Of a stretch of DNA of 64,000 bases, positions 12,201 through 22,057 are shown in pieces (positions within the stretch are counted from its first letter, which is position 1; every line of letters begins with the position of its first letter). Made by a program: the position numbers and the translations under genes. The DNA comes from Hyparrhenia diplandra (lineage: Eukaryota > Streptophyta > Magnoliopsida > Poales > Poaceae). Below the pieces are notes generated by a model. It was not told the origin of the DNA and did no database searches. It was given only the letters and a program-made list of their open reading frames with translations. The stretch covers positions 248,001 to 312,000 of the forward strand of contig JADLZK010008231.1 in the NCBI GenBank assembly GCA_015847255.1, read 5' to 3'.

Positions 12201-12521
12201 TATGGGCGCTGTGCCAAGGCTTGAAGAGCTACAGTTTGGAGTTTATGCAGGGTATTGGTGTTGGGAAAAAAATGGTGTGCCGTTGGAGGAGTTCCCAACA
12301 AAGGATGTAATCAAGATCTTGACTTGGGCCTGGATAACCTCCTTTCACTTGAGCGAGTCAGCGTCATAGTCGACTGCTCGGGTGCTACTGCCACAGAAGT
12401 GCAGCTGGTGGAGATCATGGTCATGCGTGCAGTGGAAAATCATCCCAACCGTCCAACCATACAGATGAATCGAGTATGTGAAGAAAACATCTTACCTGAC
12501 GAAGAACGGAAAAATTGGTGA
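9266..12521 (+). pseudogene. CC-NB-ARC-LRR (NLR) disease-resistance gene, broken
   Basis: It encodes a plant intracellular immune receptor of the CC type, normally an ATP-binding switch that senses pathogen effectors in the cytoplasm. From the ATG at 9266 the coiled-coil part (EYAVQKGLKPDIESLSVEL, then RELS..MEDAVDDFVLR) needs several frames. NB-ARC follows: P-loop LGKSTLAKT (9890-9916), an intron at 10105-10506 (AGAG|GTATGT...TTATAG), kinase-2 FIVVDDIW, RNBS-B GSRIIVTTR, GGIPLAIL, and an RNBS-D-like LYLSKFQEG. The MHD position reads IHN (11144-11152). LRR repeats such as LRHLGRLLHLKYLDISYT run from about 11400 to 12450. Frameshifts lie in the CC part, in the P-loop (about 9880), near 11960 and near 12315. 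The largest intact exon frame is 10507-12067. It is most probably a pseudogene; sequencing indels are the alternative. Confidence 0.88.
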
Positions 12522-12665
12522 GTGGTGAGGCACTGTCTGTGTCTCTTCCAGTCTGTTAAAGAAAATAAGTTTAATTGACATCTATTGTCAGAAAATACTG
12601 ATGTGTATGTTGCATTCTTCTCCTTGCAATTCTCAGCTTCAGCACCACACTAAAATACATTTCGT

Positions 12666-12914
12666 GTGCTCGAGTGGAAGGATGTACCTGATGCTCTCTT
12701 CATCGGCTACATGCGGTGGTACCAATGTCTTGAGAAAGCCGTTATTTCCATCGACTGTGCGGGTGCCAGTACGTGTGAGGTGGAGAAAGTGGAAGCAGCT
12801 GTCAGGCATGCAGCCAAGGTTCATCCTAACCATCCTACTATCCAACTGATCATAAGAAACACCGACAAAATGATCTGCTCATCTGACCATCCTGATACAG
12901 AGGTAGCTGCCTAG
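12666..12914 (+). pseudogene. Extra copy of the NLR C-terminal exon
   Basis: This 82-codon frame contains CLEKAVISIDCAGASTCEVE and AAKVHPNHPTIQL. It is plainly related to the segment ending the NLR just upstream (SLERVSVIVDCSGATATEVQ ... NHPNRPTIQM, about 12340-12470). The two lie only about 300 bases apart in the same orientation, so this is a local duplication of the last LRR exon or an alternative terminal exon. A GTGAGT donor at 12518 follows the first copy. In related NLR genes this tail is short and charged. Whether it was ever spliced to the body is unknown. Confidence 0.6.
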
Positions 12915-14614
12915 ATTGAATTTAGCTTTGACTATATAACTTACCACCAGCACTTATTTTTCCTTCCCAAACTTCAGCTGGGACGACGATAATGGCGATT
13001 CACTAAATAATTGGCTTTTCAAACTCTAGCTCAGGAATTGATAATTCCAATAATTCCAACCCAGCAGGTACGTGCATGCCAATCTGCATGTATAAACAAT
13101 CCAAATTTTATTGCTCTATCCAGTTATCATGTACGATTCACTGCCTGTATACGTGTCAGTAAGTATAAAGGATGTGTTTCTACATTTGCATGTGCAAATT
13201 GAAGGTAGTGGGTTCCAAATACTAGATTGAGTGATTACATAACGCTGCATAGACCCAATGCCAGAGAAAAATGGGTATCCAACAATAAGCTTATTGATTG
13301 ATTTGTGTTTCGCTGCCCTAATACGTTTTATATTTTGTGTAAGCATGAGTATGTGCATCTCTTAACCCCCTTATTTTTATGCTCTTTAGAAAGTTGATTT
13401 ATAAATTTAGGTGCTGCCATTGTAGAAGATGATAGCAGACAGTAAGGGCCCCTCGGGCGCTTATTTGCAGTTGATCATGTTTGTGGGTCAGGGGTGGTTC
13501 TTTTTACTTATTGTGTTCTCTTTTTTCCTTGTGTTTGTTGTATCTTAAACTGATGCTTCACCTTCATGAAAAACATGCTCAGCAAGTTCTTTAAAACAAA
13601 ATTTTTAGGCACCACCATTCTAGAAACATATAATCAGCAATATAATAGGATTTTGGTAGACTCCACCAGTTTTTGGTACGCTCAGTTTCCTTCTCTTTTT
13701 TTTTCTTCTGCTTTTGAAACGTACAAATACTTTTCAAGCTACTTTGGTTGTTCTGATTTTAGTTAGTAGACACCAAAGGTTGGTACAAAAAGCTGATTCA
13801 TAGATTACTTGTGCTGAATAGCTAACCAACTGAAACGCACCACCTATTCTAGTCAAACCGATTTCCTTATGAAACCCTGATAAAAAGAGTGCTTATATCT
13901 GGAAAATAATTGTTAGCAGGTTAATTGGTCTGATAGATCCTAAGATGATTTTAAGTGAAACGAAGAAATCAACGAAGATCTTGTAAAAGAGCTTTACTAA
14001 ATTGAATTGTTTTGGATTAGGTGTGTTCCTTGGCAAAACCGCCTTTATGTCATTATGCCCTACTTGAAGAAATTCTGCGAGTATATTTTCCTTTACATGG
14101 TTGTTCCATCCTTTGAATTTCAACTTATTTACTATATATGCAAATCAATATTTCAGGTAAATGTGAGTTGTTTGAGTACCGAGGAGACAAGTACCATTCA
14201 ACAAGATGATTACAAGCATTTGCAGGAGAGCTTGTTAGATTTGTGGTTTAGTCTAAAATCTCATTGAGTTTGTATGTGAACTATATTTTTAAATTTTTAT
14301 GAGATGGGTTGTGTATTTGCTTGAAAGACAAGAATGCTATCATTTTCCTTGAAAAATAATCATGAGGTTTTTTTTGACCGAAATCAGCTGGGTAAACTCC
14401 AACCTATTTTTTAAATTTTTTATTCTAAACCTGTTTAAATTCCTCCCACGTGAAGTCGAACCAGTGTGTTCACATATGTTATATTGAAACTCTCTCTCAT
14501 TTGTTCATATTCTACCTTTCAATCACTGTTCATGGTTTTCCTATTTGCATCACACATCCATGTATGTTTGATATGTGTTGAATTAATACTCTTTCATGTG
14601 TCTGCATTTTAATA
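12915..14614. other. AT-rich intergenic DNA 3' of the NLR
   Basis: No domain, repeat end or RNA gene was recognised. Short frames at 13566-13766 and 14007-14267 have low-complexity, intron-like composition and are not supported as genes. Confidence 0.4.
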
Positions 14615-14876
14615 CTCCCTCCGTCCCAGTATATAAGACGTAATCACCTATGATTTAAAGACAAGAAATGTATTTAATTCTCTCTCAGAATACTAGTACC
14701 ACGTCCCACAGTATATAAGGTGTAACCACCTATGATTTAAAGGCAAGAAATGTATTTAATTCTCTCTCAGAGTACTTGTTTGTACCACAGTATCGATGTA
14801 CGTGCGTCTAGTGCACCTTATATTATAGGAATAGATAAAAAAAGTGGTTATGCCTTGTATATTAAGATGGAGGGAG
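14615..14876. mobile_element. Stowaway-type MITE
   Basis: This 262-base element has the classic terminal inverted repeat CTCCCTCCGTCCCAGTATAT at the left and its complement ending GATGGAGGGAG at the right, with TA on both sides (14613-14614 and 14877-14878). It is a non-autonomous Tc1/mariner derivative typical of grass genomes and encodes no protein. Inside, a 67-base unit starting AGTATATAAG is present twice in direct orientation (14628-14694 and about 14710-14776), so the left subterminal part has been duplicated. Confidence 0.92.
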
Positions 14877-15059
14877 TAGCATACTCTTGTATAAGGTAGC
14901 AACCTGTCTTAGATTTAAAAACTTTTGTGTTGGAAAGTTCTATTTCTCTCCTTCCAAATATTCCACTAAAAATAGATTAATATACCAACAAAACTCCGTC
15001 TCTGATTCTTGTCAAACTTCCTCCCACATTTCCACCAGTATTTATGTAGTGAGCCTGTT

Positions 15060-15275
15060 GAATCCACCTAGTTAAGCGCCACTAGTCCAAACCATTGCTT
15101 GATAAAAGTCCATGTCTGCTTAGCAAATGGACAATCTTTGCACGGTATAATGGTGTTTCCGAATGCTTCCACATAATTTGCAGTCTGGGTCATTTGGCCA
15201 TCCTCGCTTCAATAAGTTAGCTGTCAAAATCTTCTTGTTTAGATTAATGGGATGTATAAAATATTGAAACTGTTT
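15060..15275 (-). pseudogene. Reverse-transcriptase zinc-binding (zf-RVT) fragment of a LINE-type element
   Basis: On the minus strand the translation reads KKILTANLLKRGWPNDPDCK, then LC, and after a frame change DCPFAKQTWTF. This matches the zf-RVT region that follows the RT in plant LINEs and LINE-derived genes (the usual pattern is LTADNLAKRGW.hdp.CKLC ... C.FAk..W). No other part of the RT was found next to it, so it is a short relic. The protein would have acted in target-primed reverse transcription. Confidence 0.7.
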
Positions 15276-16372
15276 TCCTTATTAATTTTGCATGATGATA
15301 TAAATCAGGGCTTTGTTGCGTTGACTCCAAATAACTATGAGCCATTCATTTAATTAGATCAGATGGTTACGACTACATGTTACCTCTTAATAACTAATAT
15401 AATGTCCGTGCTAACGCTACGGTTTTATCTTGAGAATGTACATAAAAACAACCAATATTTTTTTCCCATAGTTTAACTTTTACATGATTGTACGAGTATG
15501 TAGCATAGGAAGAGGTTTGCGACACATCTTATACATAGTTTGAAGGATACATAGCTGTAGTACAGTAGTAGTAACAGTTTTAGATCCCTAGGAGAACTTG
15601 TGTTTATACGGCACAAGTTCTTAGAATTTGATCAAAAGCATATATTTGGGTTTGCAAGATAGATACATAGCTGATAAGTTTGGTGATTGCATATTCAAAC
15701 TTGAAAAGGACTAATATTGAACTGTCAAGCTTGGGTGCTGTGAAGTTTGAAGGGTAATGTTTGTAGTCCTCATATTCTTCTGAGCCCCTGATAAGAGTAC
15801 AAGTAATTTGTAAGTAACTGTGAAGGTCAAAATGGTTTTAAGATAGCATTGTGTGAAGAAAGGGTGAAGTTGTATTTTGGCTTTACCTGTTATAGAACGG
15901 CTTAGAGTCTCTGTCTTTTTATGATTTAAGTAACTTCATATTTTCTCCAAAGTCATTATCATCCTACCAAGCGTAAATTCATTAGCTGTTCAATATGGTT
16001 AGATGCTAGTAAAGAAAGCTTTAAGAAAGGTGATACCGATGTATTTTGTAGTCCTCTTTTAATGCCAAAGTTTTTATCTTCATCGTCGCTGTTATCGGTC
16101 CTTGAACTTAAACAACAAAATATTTTTTTTTGTTAATTAATATGAATATGAAATAGAGTACAAAAGATGCATAAAAGTGTATAATAATCAAGAGGAATAG
16201 TACTTATTGTTATGATATTCTGTCGCTTCATTGTCGATAGTTCGTTGATATTGTACTTTTGATGGATCGGTGATGATAATCTCTTGTCGCTGATTTTTTT
16301 GCTGAATCTGTAATTTGAAAATAGTTGTACAAATGTAATGTTTAATTAAGATGAAAAAAAAGAAACGAAAAC
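15276..16372. other. AT-rich intergenic DNA
   Basis: No gene was found. Around 15395-15425 the text AATATAATGTCCGTGCTAAC resembles a short repeat end common in grass genomes (a CCGTGC motif followed by ACGC.ACGG); a related string occurs near 58.85 kb. Not classified. Confidence 0.35.
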
Positions 16373-16726
16373 TGTCATGTGGGCTGGCAGTACAACCGGC
16401 ACCCAAGGGGCCAGAGAACAGCCAAGGGTCAGGAGTTGACCAATGAGGCCTGAAGATCAAGAGTCTAGAGAATTAATGTCTTGTGAACGTGAGAGAAGAG
16501 TGTGACAGAGTTGGGAGACTGACAGCCGATGAGGGCCAGCTCCTATATATTGTAAGCCGTACCTATTGATGAATCAAGCAGAGAATTATGCCTAAACTCT
16601 CAGCTCCTTCTAATCTCCAATCTCACCTCCCTTCTCGGTAACCAGGCAACAATCCTAGCACCACCTCTACCTGGTTACGAGCTATGCAGTCAGGGACCTC
16701 CTATCTTGGGTGTGTAGGCCCTGACA
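16373..16726 (+). repeat. 5' LTR of the chromodomain gypsy element
   Basis: It begins TGTCATGTGGG and ends GCCCTGACA, giving TGTCA...TGACA ends. The first 118 bases reappear at 21343-21460 with a few substitutions, including the block CAAGGGTCAGGAGTTGACC. A TATA-like CTCCTATATATTG lies at about 16540-16552. Confidence 0.85.
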
Positions 16727-16728
16727 AC

Positions 16729-16742
16729 TTGGTATCGCGATC
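16729..16742 (+). other. Primer binding site
   Basis: TTGGTATCGCGATC starts two bases after the LTR end. Its TGGTATC core is the usual plant complement to the 3' end of initiator tRNA-Met; the remainder departs from the common TGGTATCAGAGC. Confidence 0.6.
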
Positions 16743-16854
16743 CCGGCGATCCTCCTCCACCTCCGCTTCATCATCCTCTGCTTCTACCACCTCCGATCCG
16801 TTTCCACCCAGCCATACACCACCAACACCGGAATCATCATCCTCGACACCCACC

Positions 16855-17275
16855 ATGTCGGAGCCATCCAATGCTGATTTGCTCAAGCTCATCGAAACCA
16901 TGAACACCACCCTCACTGCCCTCCAGGGGCAGATGGCTATTATGCAGCGCGAGCAGTCGCAGCACTCGGGGGGAGGCGGTTCGCACAGCTCAGGCTTTGG
17001 ACAGCATCACGGCGATCGCCCCCCGCGCTTTCAGAAGATGGACTTCCCAAGTTCGATGGCAAGACCGATCCACTGGCCTTCATCAACCGCTGCGAATCCT
17101 ACTTTCTCCAGCAGCGGATCACCGCCGAGGAACAAGTCTGGATGGCGTCCTATAACTTGGAGGGCGGCGCACAAATGTGGTACCTGCAGGTGCAGCAGTC
17201 CGAGGGCATGCCGCCCTGGGCTCGATTCACCGAGCTTCTCAATCTTCGCTATGGACCACCCATCCATTGCGGGCA
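16855..17275 (+). pseudogene. gag of the chromodomain gypsy element
   Basis: After an MSEPSNADLLKLIETMNTTL start (ATG at 16855) and a Gly/Ser/His-rich spacer, the frame shifts into KFDGKTDPLAFINRCESYF and MASYNLEGGAQMWYLQ, then WARFTELLNLRYGPP. This is a Retrotrans_gag core. It breaks off at about 17268 and joins directly to protease, so the gag C-terminus and zinc knuckle are deleted. The protein would have formed the virus-like particle. Confidence 0.75.
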
Positions 17276-17282
17276 TTCGTGA

Positions 17283-17640
17283 TCAACGAGACCATGCAAG
17301 TGCGCATCACGCTGGGGGGAGCATCTTCGCCGCTGCTGGACTCGGGCTCGACCCACAATTTCATCTCCACCGAGGCAGCAGCTCGCACCAGTTTGCGCCT
17401 CAGCCGCCAGCGGCAGCATGCGCGCGTCATGGTGGCGAACGGCAAACGGGTGTCGTGCCCCGGTGTCTACCACGCCACGACGTTCTCCATCGACACCGAA
17501 CACTTCACCACTGTCTTCTTCGCACTCCCTCTGGCCGGCTATGATGTCGTCCTAGGCACACAGTGGCTGGCCTCGCTGGTGCCTATCCTATGGGACTTCA
17601 GCGCCCACACCATGTCTTTCTGGCATCATGATCATTGGGT
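17283..17640 (+). pseudogene. Retropepsin-like protease of the chromodomain gypsy element
   Basis: The frame reads FVINETMQVRITLGGASSPL, then LLDSGSTHNFIS with the catalytic Asp in D-S-G. Later come MVANGKRVSCPG and YDVVLGTQWLASL (the second hydrophobic-GxxWL motif of plant gypsy aspartic proteases). The active-site motif is intact, but the frame continues into sequence without RT, so a frameshift separates it from the rest of pol. It would have processed the polyprotein. Confidence 0.8.
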
Positions 17641-17989
17641 CTGCTGGAAGGGCGCCGCTGGTCCCGCTGGCCCCGGCCTACGCCCATGCTCCACCAACGA
17701 TCTTCTACCAAAGATTGTTGGAGGCCTTTGCTTCGGTTTTTGCCGAGCCGACCAGGGATGCCGCCACCCGGATCTCGCGCCCACAACATCAACCTCCTAC
17801 CGGGCTCGGCCGGTCGCGGTCCAGCCATACCGTTATCCGACGGCCCACAAGGATGAATTGGAGCGCTAGTGTTCTTCGATGCTCAATCAAGGTATCATCC
17901 GGACAAGTTCATCAACCTTTTCTTCTCCGGTCTTACTCATGAAAAGGTAGACGGCTCGTGGGCGCTTTCAACGTTGACTACGTGAGCTC

Positions 17990-19060
17990 TCAATGCCATC
18001 ACCGTGAAGGACGCCCACCCCATTCCAGTGGTGGACGAGCTCTTAGATGAATTACATGGGGCTCGTTTCTTTACCAAATTGGATCTGCGATTGGGGTATC
18101 ATCAAGTGTGCATGAATCTGGCGGTCATTAAGAAGACAATATTCCACACTCATGATACCCTCTATGAATTTTTGGTCATGCCCTTTGGGCTATGCAATGC
18201 CCCAGCCACATTTTAGGCTTTGATGAATGATGTGTTGCAGCCATTCTTACGCCGATTCATCCTCGTCTTTTTTGACGATATCCTCATCTACAACAGCTCA
18301 ATGGCGGAGCATCTCCAACACATCCGAGCCGTCCTCACTGCTCTCCATCAGCATCGGCTGTTCATCAAGAAGACCAAGTGTGATTTCGGCATCGGATCCA
18401 TATCGTATCTAGGGCATATCATCTCGGCCAACGGTGTGGCCATGGATCCTAAGAAGGTCTAGGCAGTTGATGAATGGCCGACTCCATGATCTACACGCGA
18501 TATCCATGGATTTCTGGGGCTTGCGGGGTACTACCGCAAATTCATTCAAGATTTCAGCGCCATTGCGGCTCCACTGATAGCCTTGCTCAAGAAGGATGGA
18601 TTCATTTGGTCCGATGCCGCCAGCGCAGCTTTCTCAGCTCTCAATACCGCCGTCACCACCGCACTAGTACTGGCTATGCCCGACTTCAGTCAGCCCTTTG
18701 TGGTGGAATGCGATGCTTCCACGCATGGCTTCGGCACTGTCCTCCTGCAGGGCACCCACCCCGTGGCTTTTTTTAGTCGGCAGGCAACGCCTCATCATCC
18801 TCCCTCGCCGCCTACGAGCGCGAACTTATCAGCCCAGTGCTGGCCATCTGCCATTGGAGGCCTTATCTCTGGGGGCATCGGTTTTTGGTTTGCACAGATC
18901 ATTTCAGTTTGAAGTACCTCTTGGACCAATGCTTGGCCATGATCCCGCAACATCACTGGGTCGGCAAGTTGCTGGGTTTCGATTTCATGGTGGATTACAA
19001 GGTTGGTAGCTCCAACACGGTGGCGGATGCTCTATCTTGCCATGACACGGAGGACGGGGC
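17990..19060 (+). pseudogene. Reverse transcriptase and RNase H of the chromodomain gypsy element
   Basis: RT blocks are [47 protein letters not shown] and LVFFDDILIYN (catalytic FFDD). Next is YLGHIISANGVAMDPKKV and, in RNase H, VVECDASTHGFGTVLLQ, VCTDHFSLKYLLDQ and SNTVADAL. In-frame stops sit at 18214-18216 (TAG where Gln is expected in ATFQALMND), 18460-18462 (TAG for Gln in KVQAVDEWP) and 18487-18489 (TGA for Arg). A frameshift lies near 18820. It cannot yield active enzyme. Confidence 0.85.
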
Positions 19061-19234
19061 CATCCTGGCCATCTCCAGGCCTCGCTTTGATTTCATTGAG
19101 CAGCTGCGTCAGGCCCATGATCAGGATCCTGTGCTGGTTGCCCTCAGGGAGCCAACCAGCGCGTGGCTCACTGGTCCCTCATCGACAGGTTGGAGGCTTT
19201 CTAGGGGTGCCTCTACATCCCCCTAGGCGCCCCT

Positions 19235-20332
19235 CTCCTACAGGAGATCATCACCGCCATTCATGAAGATGGACACGAGGGTGTCCAGCGTACTCTACAT
19301 CGCCTCCGCTGAGATTTCTATTCACCGAATTTTAGGGTGCGGGTACAGGTCTTCGTGAGGGTGTGCTCCACCTACCAGCGCTATAAGTCAGAGCATCTCC
19401 ACCCGACCGGGCTCCTCTTGCCTCTGCACATTGCCAACAACGGATGCAGGCTAACATCGGGATGGATTTCGTCAAAGCTTTGCCTCGGGTGGGTGGCAAA
19501 TCTATCATTCTCACCGTCGTTGACAGGTTTAACAAATCTTGCCACTTCATCCCTTGGGTCACCCATACTTCGAAGAATTACGTGGCTCAAGCCTTCTTCA
19601 CAGAGATCGTTCGCCTTCACGGACTGCCTCAGTCCATCGTCTCAGATCGAGATCCGGTGTTCACATCGCTGTTCTGGAAGGAGCTTATGCGGCTAGCCGG
19701 CGTCAAACAGCACATGTCTACGGCGTTCCATCCCCAGTCAGATGGTCAGACTGAAGCCGCCAACAAGGTGATCATTATGTACCTCAGATGCTTCACTAGA
19801 GACGGTCGTGCCGATTGGGTGCCGGCTGTGTGGGCGGAGTACATATACAACACTGCCTACCAGTCCGCACTCAAGACCACACCGTTCAAGGTCGTCCACG
19901 GCCACGACCCTCCTTCTATTCGGTCTTATGAACCAGGAGAGACTCGGGTCGTTGCGGTGGCCAAAAGCATGGCAGAGCGCAAGGAGTTCTCGAAGACGCC
20001 AAGGGCCGTCTTGAACAAGCCCAGGCTATTTACAAGCAATTCTATGACAAAGGCCATCGCGAGCTCCAGTTCGCCATGGGTGATTGGGTTTGGCTACGTC
20101 TTTGCCATCGTGCACCAGCCTCACTCAAGGGTTCACTGCGCGGGAAGCTTCGGCCATGTTTATACGGGCCATACCACATGACCGCCGTCGTCAATGAGGT
20201 GGCCTACCGTCTGGAGCTTCCGCCTCGAGCTCGCCTGCATGATGTCTTTCATGTGGATCTTCCGAAGCCATTCGTCGGCACGCCGCCAACATCTCCACCA
20301 AGACTACTACCGATCGAGCTGGGCACATTGTA
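19235..20332 (+). pseudogene. Integrase of the chromodomain gypsy element
   Basis: The zinc-binding HHCC part reads HEDGHEGVQRTLHRLR, then CSTYQRYK; the second Cys of the CxxC pair is Tyr. A TGA at 19310-19312 replaces an expected Arg. The catalytic core is complete as motifs: IGMDFVKALP (D), IVSDRDPVFTSLFW (D), FHPQSDGQTEAAN (E). The C-terminal part resumes in another frame with KLRPCLYGPYHMTAVVNEVA and RLHDVFHVDLPK, the conserved GPF/Y-like module. The reading is then cut by the insertion at 20333. Confidence 0.85.
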
Positions 20333-21127
20333 AATCGAAAACCGAAAACACAACCGAACCGAGGCGAACCGAGCTGAAATCTTGGTTTTTGGTTTTTGGT
20401 TTTGGCTTCGGTTTTGTTCTTTGCAGCTTCGGTTTTTGTTTTGGCTTCGGTTTTGGAGTAGCAGAAACCGATAAACCGAGTAAACCGAGCAGACCAAGGA
20501 GTCACTCGTGTCGGCGTCGGCGTGCCCCAATCAAAGCCCACATCGACCTAGGCCCAACATGCCTCCGGCCCCAACCCAGACACTCCCGCACCGCCCCGAT
20601 ATCGCGCGCACTTTTCGCCCAAACCTAAACCTATGCGTAGCGGCGAAAGTGTTGCGGTGGCGGCGGGCGTGGCGTGAGGCGTGGTCGAGAATCGCGATGG
20701 TGGTGGGAGCGACGCCAGCGGCAGAGGGCGCGGGGGCGGTGGCGGCACGAGCACGAGGCGGGCTTGTGCCTTTGGCGGCGGCCGTGGGCGCGACCGTGAG
20801 GCAGGATGCCGTGCTCACGCGACCGGCCAAGTAGGCAAAGGGGCGAAGCGGGCGCCAAAGACGCCCGCGGCAAGCGGCGGCGGTGCGCGAGCTCTATGGA
20901 TCTGGCGATTGTTCTTCCTCGTTCGGAGATTTCCTTTTCGATTTTTTTTTATTTTTCCTTCTTTGTGCTTGAGTTGGTTCGGTTGGAACCGAAACCGAGC
21001 TGAGAAACCGAGCAGAAACCGAAACCGAGCTCGTCGGTTTTGGATCTGTGGAACACCGATCGGTTGCTGATTTTGGAAACCAAATTTCGCATCAACCGAA
21101 CAAACCAAACCGATTTGTCGGTTAAAA
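20333..21127. mobile_element. Unclassified ~0.8 kb insertion with AACCGA-rich ends
   Basis: This block separates the end of integrase (LLPIELGTL) from the chromodomain. Both ends are loaded with AACCGA / TCGGTT words in both orientations (20335-20500 and 20975-21127). The centre (20510-20900) is GC-rich with no recognisable domain. I see no convincing terminal inverted repeat or target duplication. Such subterminal repeat arrays are typical of non-autonomous DNA transposons (hAT, CACTA or Mutator types), but the class is not established. Confidence 0.55.
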
Positions 21128-21342
21128 CCGAATGCCTGTGCCGAGGCGATTCACCTCGGTGCCATCCAGCCCACTCTAGAGCGTGCCTCCCGCACAAGAC
21201 TAGCCCGTGGTGTCAGACAGGTGTTGATCCATTGGCACGGAGAACCGGCGGCCTCGGCCACTTGGGAGGACCTCGAAGATTTCCAGGACCGGTATCCCTC
21301 CTTCCAGCTCGAGGACGAGTTGCTCGTCGAGGGGGAGAGAGA
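21128..21342 (+). pseudogene. Chromodomain of the gypsy element
   Basis: In the frame beginning NACAEAIHLGAIQP the text continues RGVRQVLIHWHGEPAASATW, then EDLEDFQDRYPSFQLEDELL, ending just before the LTR. The V.IHW.G...A.ATWE.L..F pattern is that of plant chromovirus chromodomains, which guide integration to particular chromatin. It is cut off from integrase by the insertion. Confidence 0.82.
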
Positions 21343-21460
21343 TGTCATGTGGGGCCGATAGTACAGCCGGCGCCCAAGGGGCCAGAGAATAGCCAAGGGT
21401 CAGGAGTTGACCGATGAGGCCTGAAGATCAAGAGTCTAGAGAATTAATGTCTTGTGAAGG
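21343..21460 (+). repeat. Truncated 3' LTR of the chromodomain gypsy element
   Basis: It starts TGTCATGTGGGGCCG and follows the 5' LTR up to GTCTTGTGAAGGTG, where similarity stops abruptly. Only about a third of the LTR remains. Confidence 0.82.
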
Positions 21461-21952
21461 TGTATGTCTGACCAACCAAATTTGATATTTCAGTTGGAGC
21501 ATCAAATTTGACAAACATACTCTGCAGCCTGTGGAGTGGTTTCCCAAAATTTGCTATGCTTTTTTTTTATCAAAGCCAATAAACTCAAGCTCATATGTTT
21601 CGTCGGCTACCATGAAACACAATTTGTACCTGTATTTTAAATCAAAACATGTAGGTATTGAGGCATTACATTAAATATTATGCGCTGTAGCTATTGAGTT
21701 CATTGTTGTATGACACATATAGATGAAGTCATTCCTGTCTTGTGCTTCATTTGAAGGGCAATCTTTTTTGGTACACTTGTATCTTCCATTAATGCAGTGA
21801 CATCCTGTGTTACAAATCTTGCATGCTGAATAGTACCAGCCTTGATTTAGACATAACTTAGTAATAGTGACAAGTGCATTGGAATTTTGTATTCGATCAT
21901 TAATACAAAATAAGGTTAGATTTTGGATGAATTAAAAGAATGTGTTGCAATT
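21461..21952. other. Unassigned AT-rich segment between two retroelements
   Basis: No gene was found. ACCAAATTTGATATTTCAG and GCATCAAATTTGACAAACAT near the left edge form short inverted matches. It may be the far end of the adjoining elements or older host DNA. Confidence 0.3.
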
Positions 21953-22057
21953 TGTTGGAAGAACATTGTGCTGGCTTTCCAGTCCAGCACCCACTCTATT
22001 CTTATCTTCTTGTTCTTTACATATGAGCCCTTTTACATTCTGCAATTTACACCAACA
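21953..22057 (-). repeat. Candidate short 3' LTR of the Ty1/copia element
   Basis: On the minus strand the copia RNase H end is followed by a purine tract (ATCTTGAGGTGGAG) and then TGTTGGTGTAAATTGC, the expected polypurine tract and LTR start. The segment ends TTCTTCCAACA, giving TGTTGG...CCAACA ends and a length of 105 bases. The partner LTR was not found in the window, so the left limit is tentative. Confidence 0.5.

Larger units (their letters stand above)
16373..21460 (+). mobile_element. Chromodomain (Reina-like) Ty3/gypsy retrotransposon, 3' truncated
   Basis: The element runs LTR, primer site, gag, protease, RT, RNase H, integrase, chromodomain, truncated LTR. The domain order (integrase after RNase H) is Ty3/gypsy, and the chromodomain after integrase places it with the chromoviruses. 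Short LTRs (354 bases) suggest the Reina group; that subgroup is inference. It carries an insertion of about 0.8 kb at 20333-21127, and many nonsense codons make it non-autonomous. The 3' LTR breaks off after about 118 bases, so no target duplication can be shown. Confidence 0.88.

Noticed and set aside
20508..21070. Several GC-rich open frames within the AACCGA-rich insertion
   Set aside because: Composition-driven, overlapping on both strands, no conserved motif.
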